A program made the position numbers and the translations under genes. Under the pieces are notes generated by a model, which saw only the letters and a list, made by a program, of their open reading frames with translations, was not told the origin of the DNA and ran no database searches. Shown here piece after piece: positions 16,062 through 25,105 of a stretch of 49,580 bases of DNA (positions are counted from its first letter, which is position 1; every line of letters begins with the position of its first letter). Source of the stretch: Clostridiales bacterium (GTDB taxonomy: Bacteria > Bacillota > Clostridia > Lachnospirales > Bianqueaceae); the NCBI GenBank assembly GCA_024689505.1, contig JAILDJ010000065.1, positions 1 through 49,580 of the forward strand, given 5' to 3'.

Positions 16062-16775
16062 ATGAAGACCGCATTCATAACAGGCGCGTCCCGCGGCATC
16101 GGCCTAGCCATCGCGGAAGCCTTGAAAGAAGATGGATATACATTGTTTCTGAACTGTCGGCATATGGAAACTTTGGAGCCGATCTGCCAGCGTCTTGAGG
16201 CGCATCCGGTCTGTTTCGACGCCGGTTCCTTCGAGGCTGCCGCCGCTGCGTTCGATGCCTGTGTCTGGCCTTACGTGGATCACATCGACCTGCTGGTCAA
16301 TAACGCGGGGATCTCCTACGTTGGCCTGCTGCAGGACATGGACCCTGACGACTGGTCGCGGGTGATCTCCACGAATCTGACATCCGTTTTCAACCTGTCA
16401 AAGTTGGTGCTGCCCGGCATGATCCGCAGGCAGACTGGCAACATCGTGAATATCTCCTCCATTTGGGGACAGACAGGGGCCTCCATGGAAGTCGCCTACT
16501 CGGCCTCTAAAGGTGGCGTGGATGCTTTGACTCGTGCACTGGCCCGTGAAGTAGCGCCTTCCGGCATCCGCGTGAACGCCGTGGCCTGTGGTGTGATCGA
16601 CACGACAATGAATGCCCATCTGGATCCGCAAGAAAAAACCGACCTCGCAAATGAGATCGGTCTGGGCCGCTTCGGCCGTACGGAAGAGATCGCCTCCGTT
16701 GTACGCTTCCTCGCCAGCGAAAGCGCCTCTTACATTACAGGACAAATACTGACGGTGGATGGAGCTATGATATGA
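16062..16775 (+). CDS. Short-chain dehydrogenase/reductase (FabG-like)
   Basis: 237-aa classical SDR. Cofactor loop TGASRGIG at 8-15, NNAG near 83-86, catalytic Ser in NISSIWG, and Y-x3-K in AYSASKGG. C-terminal GQILTVDGAMI is as in FabG. It would reduce or oxidise a carbonyl with NAD(P)H; 3-oxoacyl-ACP reductase is the nearest label, but the gene stands alone, away from fatty acid genes, so the substrate is unknown. Confidence 0.9.
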   Translation: MKTAFITGASRGIGLAIAEALKEDGYTLFLNCRHMETLEPICQRLEAHPVCFDAGSFEAAAAAFDACVWPYVDHIDLLVNNAGISYVGLLQDMDPDDWSRVISTNLTSVFNLSKLVLPGMIRRQTGNIVNISSIWGQTGASMEVAYSASKGGVDALTRALAREVAPSGIRVNAVACGVIDTTMNAHLDPQEKTDLANEIGLGRFGRTEEIASVVRFLASESASYITGQILTVDGAMI

Positions 16776-16790
16776 CCAACAAATGAATAG

Positions 16791-16862
16791 AATGCCGGGA
16801 TCTCCGATCTTTATGCCTTGCGGCCATTGCTCAGCATGAAGATAGGAGGTCCCGGCATTTTA
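16791..16862 (+). terminator. Long hairpin between the SDR and L,D-transpeptidase genes
   Basis: A near-perfect palindrome: 15 bp at the base (16791-16805/16845-16859, one G-T pair), then one mismatch and about 10 further pairs, loop near 16817-16833, and T4 at 16858-16861. It probably ends the plus-strand SDR transcript. On the minus strand there is no clear U-tract. Confidence 0.7.
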
Positions 16863-16866
16863 TAGT

Positions 16867-18978
16867 TTAATCACATGCCAGATTCTGATGGCATCCATTC
16901 TTTTCGCACAGATAGTGCATGTTCGGATCGGTAGGATCCCAAGTATGAGAACCGTTCAACTTCGGCGCCTTGGGCTTACCCAGCGGACCAGGATCATCAC
17001 TATTGTAGATGGTGATTTTAGTGCCGACGTGGCAGTTATCGTAGATCCACTTTGCGTCTTTCGCCTGCAGGCGGACGCATCCGTGGGAAGCGATCTTTCC
17101 AAGCTTGTTGTATGCGGATGTATTCAGGTTCTTATTATTGTTATAAGACTTGTACATGACTGAATGGAACAGGAAATCGGCATAGATACCGGAGCACCAC
17201 TGTCCCCAGCAAGGTCCCATCAATTCATGCCAGCGATAACGGCTGATCGAATAGAACGTACCGATCGGCGTCGGATCACCAGGCGAACAGATGCAGCGGC
17301 GGACCGGGATGTTGTAACCATCGCCGTCCGAGGCGTAGATCGTGATGCAGCCGGCTTTTTTATTGATCTTGATCCAATAGTTGCTGCGCTTTCCGATGAT
17401 CTTCCAGATACCTTCGGTGACCAGGTCGCCCTCGCCATCGTAATACAGCTTGTACCCGCCCTTATATTTGGACGTATACTTTAGGGTACCGGTCAAGCCG
17501 CTTTTATTGTATTTGCTAAGTTCCTTTTTGCCGTCTTCCTTCCAATACGCGCGGACCGTGTAGGTATGGGTGGAACCATATGCAGCAGTATAATCGCGAT
17601 AGTAATCATGATTTTCACCAGACAGTCTGCCGACGATCTTATACTTACTGCCGCTCTTGCGATAAATGATATAGCCGGCAGCACCCGGGACCTTCTTCCA
17701 CGTGACCTTCAGTGATACATTATTGGAAGCAGTAACACTGACCAGTTCCAGTGTCGGTCTCTCGATCTTGATATCTTTCGTGGAACTGTAGGAACTGTAT
17801 ACATTGGTTTTATCTACCTTGACATAGGCTCGGATACGATAGGTATACGTCTTGCCAACTGCTACGTTTTTATCACTGTAGCTCTTTTTTGCACTGGCCT
17901 GACGCGTATTGATCAGTTTCCAACTACCGCCCTCTTCCTTACGGTAGATCTTGTATCCGGTCGCACCGTCGACACCTTTCCACTTAATGACCGCAGAAAT
18001 ACCACTCTGCTTCAGCGAACTGAATTTCGGAGCCGCAGGCATCGGCTTGACGGTCTTCACCTCAGTAAAGGACGAATGGACTGTCTTCTTGGTGCCAGTG
18101 TAATATGCACGGACTTCGTATGTATACTTTTTACCGGTCGTCAAGCCTTTGTCGGTATACGCCAACGCTCCATTGACCACGGCGATCCGTTTCCAGCTGC
18201 CGTCCGCTTTCTGACGGTAGACTTTATATCCCGTGGCACCTTCAACTGCGGTCCATGACAATTTGACACTGTTATAACCGGCGGACGCGACGCTTTTCCA
18301 GTCGATATTGCCCAGTTTCGGCGTTACGGACAGCGTCTTCTCGGCCGCCTTTTCGTTGTCTTCCGCATCGATCGCATACAACGTATAGGTGTACTTGATG
18401 CCGGGCTCGACCTTTTCCGCATCTTCAAAGGAAAGCTCCTCAGCCGTAAACTCTTTCTCAAAAGCTTCTGCGCCGCCCGTGCGTTTCAGATGATAGCCGG
18501 TCGCTCCTTCTACAGCTTCCCAGGTGACGATGATCTTGTTCCATGCAACGGCTTCTGCAGATTTCAGCACCGGTGCTGCCAATTCCTGCTGCTGAGGCTC
18601 TTCCTCAGGTGCCGGATCCGTACCCTGTTCCGGGTCCGCAGGCGTTTCCGGATCGGTCGGCTGATCCTCCGGATCCGTAGGATCTGTCGGCTCGGTGGGT
18701 TCAACCGGTTCTGTCGGTTCAACCGGTTCTGTCGGTTCTGTCGGTTCTGTCGGCTCGGTGGGATCTGTCGGTTCGGCAGGATCCGTCGTGGACGGCTTCT
18801 CAGAACCGGAAGGCTCTTCCGCAGGTGTGGAAGGCTCCTCCTGCTGAGATTCGCCTTCTTCCGTACCCGTGATACCAGGCTCCTCCGAAGGACCTTCCGC
18901 CGCGAAGACCGGCAGGTTCGGGACCAGCAGACAAAGGATCAACGACCAGGTGATGATCGATCGTAATACTTTTTTCAT
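16867..18978 (-). CDS. Secreted multi-Fn3 L,D-transpeptidase (YkuD)
   Basis: 703 aa. Signal peptide 1-27 (cleavage after VFAA); an acidic Pro/Glu/Thr linker (30-132) holding a nine-nucleotide tandem repeat (EPT/EPV/DPT, 68-103); four fibronectin III-like domains at about 134-220, 224-310, 314-403 and 407-498, each with the AxGYxxYR-type strand; then a YkuD domain (about 535-660) with the catalytic S-H-G-C634-V-R motif. It would make 3-3 peptidoglycan cross-links or attach proteins to the wall. A short tail has three more cysteines (691, 696, 702). No sortase motif is seen. It begins only 14 nt after the flavodiiron gene, with a weak AAGGCGG site and no promoter that I can find between them. 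Confidence 0.93.
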   Translation of the reverse strand: MKKVLRSIITWSLILCLLVPNLPVFAAEGPSEEPGITGTEEGESQQEEPSTPAEEPSGSEKPSTTDPAEPTDPTEPTEPTEPTEPVEPTEPVEPTEPTDPTDPEDQPTDPETPADPEQGTDPAPEEEPQQQELAAPVLKSAEAVAWNKIIVTWEAVEGATGYHLKRTGGAEAFEKEFTAEELSFEDAEKVEPGIKYTYTLYAIDAEDNEKAAEKTLSVTPKLGNIDWKSVASAGYNSVKLSWTAVEGATGYKVYRQKADGSWKRIAVVNGALAYTDKGLTTGKKYTYEVRAYYTGTKKTVHSSFTEVKTVKPMPAAPKFSSLKQSGISAVIKWKGVDGATGYKIYRKEEGGSWKLINTRQASAKKSYSDKNVAVGKTYTYRIRAYVKVDKTNVYSSYSSTKDIKIERPTLELVSVTASNNVSLKVTWKKVPGAAGYIIYRKSGSKYKIVGRLSGENHDYYRDYTAAYGSTHTYTVRAYWKEDGKKELSKYNKSGLTGTLKYTSKYKGGYKLYYDGEGDLVTEGIWKIIGKRSNYWIKINKKAGCITIYASDGDGYNIPVRRCICSPGDPTPIGTFYSISRYRWHELMGPCWGQWCSGIYADFLFHSVMYKSYNNNKNLNTSAYNKLGKIASHGCVRLQAKDAKWIYDNCHVGTKITIYNSDDPGPLGKPKAPKLNGSHTWDPTDPNMHYLCEKNGCHQNLACD
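18675..18783. repeat. Coding tandem repeat, 9-nt unit
   Basis: About twelve degenerate copies of a 9-nt unit (typical form TGTCGGTTC on the plus strand) encoding Glu/Asp-Pro-Thr/Val triplets in the stalk of the L,D-transpeptidase. Such repeats change length easily by slippage in steps of three residues. Confidence 0.85.
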
Positions 18979-18992
18979 AGAATACTACCGCC

Positions 18993-20783
18993 TTAACTGA
19001 TTGGTTCAAAATCGGCCGCCCCATGTTTGCACAGCGGGCAGATGAAATCATCAGGCAAAGTGTCACCCTCATAGATATAACCACAGATCTTGCAGACGAA
19101 GCCTTTCTTGCCCTCGGTCTGCGGTTTCGGCTTCACGTTGGACTGATAGTAGGTATAGGTCATGGTGTCCTTATCGGACATGACACGGGCCTCCGTAACG
19201 GTGCAGATGAACAGTCCATGAGTATCCATGTCGATGTAGTTCTCGACCTTCAGGGACATGAACGCATTGATGTACTGCTTCAGGAATACCAGGCCGTTGT
19301 CGGCACGTCCCACATCCCAACCAGCGAACTTATCCGCCGTGCGGCCGCTCTGGAAACCGAAGTTCTCGAATACGGAGAACGGCGCTTCCACGGACAGGCA
19401 GTTGACATTCATGACGCCAGTCTGCTGGATGATGTAGTGAGAATAGTTGGCTTTGTTGATTGCCACTGCCACGCGATTCGGCTCAGAGGTGAGCTGCGTG
19501 ACCGTATTGACGATCAGACCATTGTCCTTCTTGCCATCGTTGGAAGTGACGACATACAGACCATAACCGATCTTGAACAGCGCGTTCATATCGTTCTTGT
19601 TGGCCAGTTCCGGAGACTCCGCGATATAATCGGTGCAGAGCTCGTCCGCCAGAGCTTCCAGCTCCTTGCGGCTGGCATCATTCAGCGCGGACTTGATGGT
19701 GACGGTGCCGGCATAATCGATATTCTTGCACTTCTCAAGCATGCCGTACATGACCTTGCAGGCCATCGGCGCCCAGGAACCATTCTCGATCAGACCGACG
19801 GTGCGCTTCTGGAAGTTGCGCTCGGTCAGATGATTGATGAACTCCCGCATGAAGGGGAAGATCTCAGCATTGTAGGTGGTGGTGGCCAGGACCAGCTTGT
19901 TGTAACGGAACGCATCTTCGACCGCTTCCGCCATGTCATCGCGCGCCAGGTCATGTACGGAGACCTTCGGGCAGCCGCGGGTCTTGAGCATGTCGACCAG
20001 CTGCTCCACAGCTTTCTTGGTGTTACCGTAAACGGAAGTATAGGCGATGACGATACCATCGCTCTCAGGCTCGTAGGTGGTCCACTTCTGATAGAGACCG
20101 ATGTAATGCCCCAGATCCTCGGTCAGGATCGGGCCATGGGTCGCGCAGATGATCTGGATGTCCAGACCCGCGGCGGCTTTCAGCAGGTTCTGGGCCTGCG
20201 GACCATATTTGCCGACGATACCGAAATAGTAACGGCGGGCTTCGCAGTCCCACTCCTCATCGACGTCCAGCGCGCCGAACTTACCGAACGCGTCGGCGGA
20301 GAACAGAACTTTATCATAACTGTCGTAGGTGACCATGACTTCCGGCCAGTGCACCATAGGCGCGAAGACGAAGGTCAAAGTATGCTTGCCGATGGTCAGC
20401 GTATCGCCGTTCTTGACGACGACCTTGCGGTCCTCGTACGTCTCGCCGAAGAACTGCTCGATCATGTTGAAGGTCTTCGCATTGCCGACGATCTTCGTGG
20501 TCGGGTAGGTCTTCATGAAAGTCTTGACGTTGCCGGCATGATCCGGCTCCATGTGCTGGACGATGAGGTAATCCGGAGCGGTGCTGCCCACGACCTGGGC
20601 GATGTTGTCCAGCCACTCGTGGCCAAAGCCTGCCTCTACCGTGTCGAAGACTGCGGTCTGACCGTCTTTGATAACGTAAGAATTGTACGCCATACCGTTA
20701 GGAACGACGTACTGACCTTCGAAAAGGTCCACTTTATGATCGTTGACGCCTACATAAAAAATATCGTTGGTGATCGCTTTCAT
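18993..20783 (-). CDS. Flavodiiron protein fused to flavin reductase-like domain and rubredoxin
   Basis: 596 aa, soluble. Residues 1-240 are a beta-lactamase-like diiron domain with H77, E79, D81, H82, H145, D164 and H216 all present. About 243-385 is a flavodoxin domain with the FMN loop YTSVYGNTKKA. About 400-550 is a flavin reductase-like domain (TQLTSEPNRVAVAINKANYSH, then CLSVEAPF). Residues 561-596 are a rubredoxin with C564, C567, C582 and C585. It reduces O2 to water or NO to N2O. The extra flavin and rubredoxin domains suggest that much of the electron chain is built into one chain. GGAGAATCCC precedes the ATG. It has its own promoter. Confidence 0.95.
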   Translation of the reverse strand: MKAITNDIFYVGVNDHKVDLFEGQYVVPNGMAYNSYVIKDGQTAVFDTVEAGFGHEWLDNIAQVVGSTAPDYLIVQHMEPDHAGNVKTFMKTYPTTKIVGNAKTFNMIEQFFGETYEDRKVVVKNGDTLTIGKHTLTFVFAPMVHWPEVMVTYDSYDKVLFSADAFGKFGALDVDEEWDCEARRYYFGIVGKYGPQAQNLLKAAAGLDIQIICATHGPILTEDLGHYIGLYQKWTTYEPESDGIVIAYTSVYGNTKKAVEQLVDMLKTRGCPKVSVHDLARDDMAEAVEDAFRYNKLVLATTTYNAEIFPFMREFINHLTERNFQKRTVGLIENGSWAPMACKVMYGMLEKCKNIDYAGTVTIKSALNDASRKELEALADELCTDYIAESPELANKNDMNALFKIGYGLYVVTSNDGKKDNGLIVNTVTQLTSEPNRVAVAINKANYSHYIIQQTGVMNVNCLSVEAPFSVFENFGFQSGRTADKFAGWDVGRADNGLVFLKQYINAFMSLKVENYIDMDTHGLFICTVTEARVMSDKDTMTYTYYQSNVKPKPQTEGKKGFVCKICGYIYEGDTLPDDFICPLCKHGAADFEPIS

Positions 20784-20813
20784 GGGATTCTCCTTTTTTA
20801 AGCTGTATATTTC

Positions 20814-20842
20814 ATCATACTTTATTTCCGTTTGAGAATCAA
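20814..20842 (-). promoter_or_regulatory. Flavodiiron gene promoter
   Basis: Minus strand TTGATT (20837-20842), 17-nt spacer, TATGAT (20814-20819), placed just after the end of the MATE gene. No clear terminator separates the two. Confidence 0.75.
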
Positions 20843-20849
20843 GGCTTTT

Positions 20850-22205
20850 TTACACATTTTCCCTTGTAATATTCTTCACCCATTTGTACTTTTTATAATG
20901 GATGATCTCCGCGGGGATCTTGGTGAACTCATCCAGATACAGGATGAAATAGACCACCAGGACCGGGGCTTTCAGCAGGAATGCCGCGACGAGCGCCGCC
21001 GGGATGATGACGACCCACAAATTGATCAGGTCGCACCAGAAACCGAAGCGTGTATCGCCGCCGGCCGTGAAGATGCCATTGATCAGCATGGTGTTCAGCG
21101 TGCGGCCGATCATGTAATAAGCACACATGAACAGCATGTATTTCAGGTAATGCTTCGCCTGCGGCGTAAGCGTATAAGCCGCTTTCAGGATCAGAGGCGT
21201 ACAGGCCAGGATGATCAGACCGGCGACCGTGCCGACCACCAGGGAGATGCGCAGGAACCGCGCGCCGTCCTTTTTGGCCTGCCCCAGTTCGCCGCGGCCC
21301 ATCTGGTTGCCCAGGATGATGCTCGCGCCGATACCGACACCGCCGCCCACACAATCGATGATGTTCTTGACGATATTGCCGATGGAATGGGCCGCGACGG
21401 CGTCAGATCCCAGATGGCCCAGGATGGCGGAATAGGCGGTCATCGCACCGCCCCAGGCGACCATGTTGGCCAGCAGCGGTGTTGTATAATGCCAGAAATC
21501 CTTATGCAGGATCGGGTAGCTCTCGAAGATGCGCTTGACGCGGATCCGCACCACGTCCTTCTTACGGTTCTCGATCAGGCAGAGGAGCACTTCCACGCCA
21601 CGGGAGAGTGTGGTCGCAAGAGCCGCACCCGCGATCTCCATTTTCGGCAGGCCGAACAGACCGAAGATCAGCAGGCTGTTCAGAATGATGTTCAGGACCA
21701 CCGTGGTGGAACCGAAGATGGAACTGCGCTTGACACGGTCCGTGGTCTTCATGATCGTCAGATAGGTCTGGGAGATAGCCACGAAGATGTGTGAAATGGC
21801 CACGATGCGCAGATATGGAATGCCCAGTTCGATCAGATGCGGATCGTTCGTGAAGAAGCGCATCAGGTACTGTGGGAAGATGATCGATGCCAGACAAAGG
21901 ATGGACGTACCCAGCAGGCCGTACCTGAGGGTGATGCCCAGGACCTTCTCCACCGCTTCTCCGTCCTTTTTGCCCCAGTACTGGGCGGCCAGCACCGACG
22001 TACCCGCCACCAGGCCGAAGATGATGATCTGCTGGATGAAGTTGATCTGCGATGCCAAAGAGATCGCAGAAAGCGCGTCCTGGTCCAGCAGGCCCAGCAT
22101 CAGCGCGTCGGATGCGCTGACCAGGGAAGTCAGCAGGTTCTGGATGGCCATCGGCAGTACCATGACTGCCAGGCCTTTGTAAAATCTCTTGTTTTCCGGT
22201 TTCAT
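20850..22205 (-). CDS. MATE family efflux transporter
   Basis: 451-aa membrane protein with about twelve helices in two similar halves, of the DinF/NorM-like MATE family. It exports cationic drugs, flavin-like or metabolic compounds with H+ or Na+. Typical segments are LPMAIQNLLTSLVSASDALMLG at the N-terminus and TTPLLANMVAWGG at the start of the second half. Last gene of a five-gene unit with the membrane protein, YitT, sirtuin and phosphatase genes. Substrate unknown. Confidence 0.93.
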   Translation of the reverse strand: MKPENKRFYKGLAVMVLPMAIQNLLTSLVSASDALMLGLLDQDALSAISLASQINFIQQIIIFGLVAGTSVLAAQYWGKKDGEAVEKVLGITLRYGLLGTSILCLASIIFPQYLMRFFTNDPHLIELGIPYLRIVAISHIFVAISQTYLTIMKTTDRVKRSSIFGSTTVVLNIILNSLLIFGLFGLPKMEIAGAALATTLSRGVEVLLCLIENRKKDVVRIRVKRIFESYPILHKDFWHYTTPLLANMVAWGGAMTAYSAILGHLGSDAVAAHSIGNIVKNIIDCVGGGVGIGASIILGNQMGRGELGQAKKDGARFLRISLVVGTVAGLIILACTPLILKAAYTLTPQAKHYLKYMLFMCAYYMIGRTLNTMLINGIFTAGGDTRFGFWCDLINLWVVIIPAALVAAFLLKAPVLVVYFILYLDEFTKIPAEIIHYKKYKWVKNITRENV

Positions 22206-22218
22206 AAGTCTCTCTTAT

Positions 22219-22701
22219 TTACACGATGAACAGGATCAGAAAGATGATCAGGTTGAAAGTAAAGCTCAGCTGCATCAGACGCTTGGTCTCGGTCTTCTTG
22301 TAATGAGCCAGGAAGCCCAGACCGACGGTCGTGACGATGGAGATCCCTCCCAGGATGAGCGGTACATACGAGTCCGCGTACGGCAGCACGCCGTTTCTCG
22401 CGACCATTTCCTGGAACACGTCCCGGTATCCCATGTGCATGATGAAGGAATGGATGCAAACCAGGATGGAATAGAACGCATAGGCGATCAGCGGCCAGGC
22501 CAGGTACTTGCGCCGCTCCTTCTCATGCGCGTACGTCATGAGGAGAAGGACGAAACCGGTGACGGCCAGGGTATACCCCTGCACTGAGCGCGCCGACGTA
22601 AGGCAGGCCATGAACACGACCAGGATGTTCAGCAGGCAAAGCATCACCCAAATGAAGGTGCGCATCCCCTGCGGGAGTTCATAATAGGTTTTGATCTTCA
22701 T
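22219..22701 (-). CDS. Small polytopic membrane protein, unknown function
   Basis: 160 aa with four or five hydrophobic segments (about 16-37, 41-58, 66-88, 112-131, 140-160) and a conserved-looking polar loop between the third and fourth. I recognise no family. It sits 11 nt after yitT and 13 nt before the MATE gene, so it is cotranscribed. A role next to a transporter is only a guess. Confidence 0.75.
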   Translation of the reverse strand: MKIKTYYELPQGMRTFIWVMLCLLNILVVFMACLTSARSVQGYTLAVTGFVLLLMTYAHEKERRKYLAWPLIAYAFYSILVCIHSFIMHMGYRDVFQEMVARNGVLPYADSYVPLILGGISIVTTVGLGFLAHYKKTETKRLMQLSFTFNLIIFLILFIV

Positions 22702-22712
22702 ATCCTACCCTT

Positions 22713-23573
22713 CTAATCTTCCGGTCTGAAATAGAACCGACCCGAGATCTGCCTGGTATCCACGATATTGATGAAGGCATGCGGATCGATCTCTTTGACC
22801 TTCTGGATGACCTCACCGGTCTCAGATCGTGAGACGACCGAATATACGACCTGGTGCTGCTGGTGCTCATATGCTCCCTCAGCATTGATGATCGTTGCGC
22901 CATGGTGGCACAGATGATAGATCTCTTTACAGATCTCTTCTGCCTTTTCTGTTACGATCAACAGTGTGCCCTGCTGGTATCTGCGGTACAGCAGATGGAT
23001 CACATTAGTGGAAGCATACTGGAAAATGATGGAGTATAAGGCACGGTCCCAGCCAAAGAAATAGCCCGCCACGCCCAGGATTACTACGTTGATGCCCAGC
23101 ACCATGGGAAAAGAATCCATCGCCTTGCGTTCCGAAAGGAAGATGCCGATGAAGTCCGTACCGCCGGTGGTGGCGTCCGCGGAGAGGCAGAAACTGATGA
23201 CCGCCCCGTTGATGATGCCGCCGAAAATACTGATCAGCAGGATGTCCTGGGTGATCACGAAACCCGGCAGGATATCCGTCCAGATACCGGTCAGAAAGAT
23301 CATCAGACAGGACAGCAGGGTGAACTTTTTACCGATGAACCGGAACCCGATATAGACCGGGAACGCGTTCAGCAGTACGTTGACCAAGGTATAGGAGATC
23401 TCCTTGTGGGCGTACAGTTGGAACAGCCGCTGCACCAGCAGTGTCAGTCCCGTCGCGCCGCCGGGGAAGAGGTTGCCCGTACGGACGAAGCTCTTGATAT
23501 TCAGCGCCATGACGAAGGAGGCGATGACCACCATCAACAGGCGCTTGATGTCCGTTTTCCAATCAAATTTCAT
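22713..23573 (-). CDS. YitT family membrane protein (DUF2179)
   Basis: 286 aa. Five or six N-terminal helices of the YitT type (VRTGNLFPGGATGLTLLVQ near 30-50, SADATTGGTDFIG in the middle) followed by a cytosolic DUF2179 domain of about 80 residues at the C-terminus. The biochemical function of the family is not settled. The start at 23573 is used since an open frame further upstream lies inside the sirtuin gene; the coding regions overlap by 11 nt. Confidence 0.92.
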   Translation of the reverse strand: MKFDWKTDIKRLLMVVIASFVMALNIKSFVRTGNLFPGGATGLTLLVQRLFQLYAHKEISYTLVNVLLNAFPVYIGFRFIGKKFTLLSCLMIFLTGIWTDILPGFVITQDILLISIFGGIINGAVISFCLSADATTGGTDFIGIFLSERKAMDSFPMVLGINVVILGVAGYFFGWDRALYSIIFQYASTNVIHLLYRRYQQGTLLIVTEKAEEICKEIYHLCHHGATIINAEGAYEHQQHQVVYSVVSRSETGEVIQKVKEIDPHAFINIVDTRQISGRFYFRPED

Positions 23574-24276
23574 CGACCGCTTCCCCCAGGACCTTACCGA
23601 TGGAATCATGGATGCTCAGTTCGCAGTACCGATCCGCGGAGGTCCTGTCGCGGTTGATCTGCACCAGATGCTGGCCGCGGAAATAACGGACCATGCCCGC
23701 CGCCGGGTAGACCACCAGGGAAGTACCTCCGATGATCATGGTATCCGCCGTTTCGATGGCTTCGACCGCCTGCTCGATGGTATCTCCATCCAGGCCTTCT
23801 TCGTACAGGACCACGTCCGGCTTGATGATCCCGCCGCAGTCGCAGTACGGCACGCCGGGCTTGGCCATGATGTCCTCAAAGGTGAAGAATTTCCCGCAGC
23901 GCATGCAGTAGTTGCGATGGATCGATCCATGCAGTTCCAGCACACGCTTGCTGCCCGCCTTCTGGTGCAGGCCATCGATGTTCTGGGTGATGACGGCAGA
24001 GAGTTTCCCCATCTGCTCCAGCTTGACCAGGGCTTTGTGGCAGGCATTGGGTTCGGCGCCGGGGAAGCTCATCTTATCTTTATAAAAACGATAGAATTCT
24101 TCCGGCTGCTCCATAAAGAAGGTGTGGCTCAGGATCTGTTCCGGCGGCCAGGCATACTGCAGGTGATAGAGCCCGTCCTGCGAACGAAAATCAGGGATGC
24201 CGCTTTCCGTCGAAGTGCCGGCCCCGCCGAAGAATACGATCCGCTTGGAATCCCGTAAGATCTCAGTCAGCGTCAT
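23563..24276 (-). CDS. cobB: NAD-dependent protein deacylase, sirtuin family
   Basis: 237 aa. Removes acyl groups from lysines using NAD+. NAD site [16 protein letters not shown] at about 16-31, [12 protein letters not shown] with the NAD-binding Asn/Asp, the catalytic His in ELHGS, a zinc ribbon of two cysteine pairs (CMRC and CDC, the second pair unusually close), and [11 protein letters not shown] near the C-terminus. ATG at 24276 follows AAGAGG at 8 nt; the longer upstream frame has no ribosome binding site. It lies 19 nt after the phosphatase gene and overlaps yitT. Confidence 0.95.
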   Translation of the reverse strand: MTLTEILRDSKRIVFFGGAGTSTESGIPDFRSQDGLYHLQYAWPPEQILSHTFFMEQPEEFYRFYKDKMSFPGAEPNACHKALVKLEQMGKLSAVITQNIDGLHQKAGSKRVLELHGSIHRNYCMRCGKFFTFEDIMAKPGVPYCDCGGIIKPDVVLYEEGLDGDTIEQAVEAIETADTMIIGGTSLVVYPAAGMVRYFRGQHLVQINRDRTSADRYCELSIHDSIGKVLGEAVDEI

Positions 24277-24295
24277 GGTATCATCCTCTTTCCGC

Positions 24296-25036
24296 TTAGT
24301 CTTTGAATATATCCATGCGGTCCGTGGGGTCCGCAAATGTTTCCTTGAACATGCCCGAGGCGGAGGCCGGTTCCCCGGCAAGCTGAAGATGCGGCGTCGC
24401 GCCTAAATAGCGCATCCGGAAATGGGCGAAGCCCTCTTCCCGCTCCTCCGTCTCTACCATCGTCATCCCCGTAGGAGAAATGAAGATCTGGTGGAACAGC
24501 TGGATCGGCGAGATGTGCAGGAGCCGTCCCAGGAGCACACAGGTGATCCCGAAGTGACAGACCAAAGCGATCGTATCATGATTCGGCCGCACGACGCGAT
24601 AGTAGTTGCCCGTCCGCTCATATCCATGGCGGGCCAGCAGGGCATCCAGCTTCTGCCCGATCTCCACAGCGGCCGGTCCCGGCGCGTGTCCGCGGTACAG
24701 GTCAGAATCCATCCAATGATCCGGGTCGAAATGCAGCGGATCGTCCATCCACTCCCGAGGGAAATAGTCCCAGCAGATGCTCATGCCGCCCGTTTCCGGA
24801 TCAGGCATCGGCGCATCAAATTCCCGCAGATAATCCAGGACCTCGGCCTCCTGCCCACGTGCCTGCAAGGTCAGCGAGGCAGTATCCTTCGCCCGGCCCA
24901 GCGGCGAGCAGTAGAATTTCGTGATATCCTTGTCTTTCAGGTAGGCAGCCAAGGCCTTGGCCTCACGCCACCCCTTCTCCGTCAATGTATCGTGGGCATA
25001 ATCCGGATCCCCATGTCGGATCAGTAAAATACGCAT
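24296..25036 (-). CDS. Histidine phosphatase superfamily protein (phosphoglycerate mutase-like)
   Basis: 246 aa. The catalytic RHG motif is at 7-9 (LLIRHGDPDY), Arg in SPLGRAKDT, and the second His in CHFGITC. It is a branch-2-like phosphatase rather than a glycolytic mutase, because the mutase-specific inserts are missing. Substrate unknown. First gene of the five-gene unit ending with MATE. Confidence 0.9.
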   Translation of the reverse strand: MRILLIRHGDPDYAHDTLTEKGWREAKALAAYLKDKDITKFYCSPLGRAKDTASLTLQARGQEAEVLDYLREFDAPMPDPETGGMSICWDYFPREWMDDPLHFDPDHWMDSDLYRGHAPGPAAVEIGQKLDALLARHGYERTGNYYRVVRPNHDTIALVCHFGITCVLLGRLLHISPIQLFHQIFISPTGMTMVETEEREEGFAHFRMRYLGATPHLQLAGEPASASGMFKETFADPTDRMDIFKD

Positions 25037-25066
25037 ATAAGCGTCCTCTTTTTCTGCGTTTTCTCC

Positions 25067-25095
25067 AGTTTAATATGTTTCTGATTGTTCGTCAA
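25067..25095 (-). promoter_or_regulatory. Promoter of the phosphatase-sirtuin-yitT-MATE unit
   Basis: Minus strand TTGACG (25090-25095), 17-nt spacer, TAAACT (25067-25072), about 30 nt before the start codon. Confidence 0.65.
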
Positions 25096-25105
25096 GCGAA
25101 TACAC

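Noticed and set aside
18675-18783. Regular short repeats suggesting a CRISPR or minisatellite array
   Set aside because: The 9-nt repeats stay in frame and encode the Pro-rich stalk of a secreted protein; there are no spacers.
19023-20801. 592-aa open frame on the plus strand, opposite the flavodiiron gene
   Set aside because: Antisense shadow of a high-GC coding gene: low-complexity, Arg/His/Asp-rich translation, no ribosome binding site, no domain. The same holds for 1267-2469, 5895-6503, 13035-14297, 25969-27396, 27556-28689 and the similar frames.
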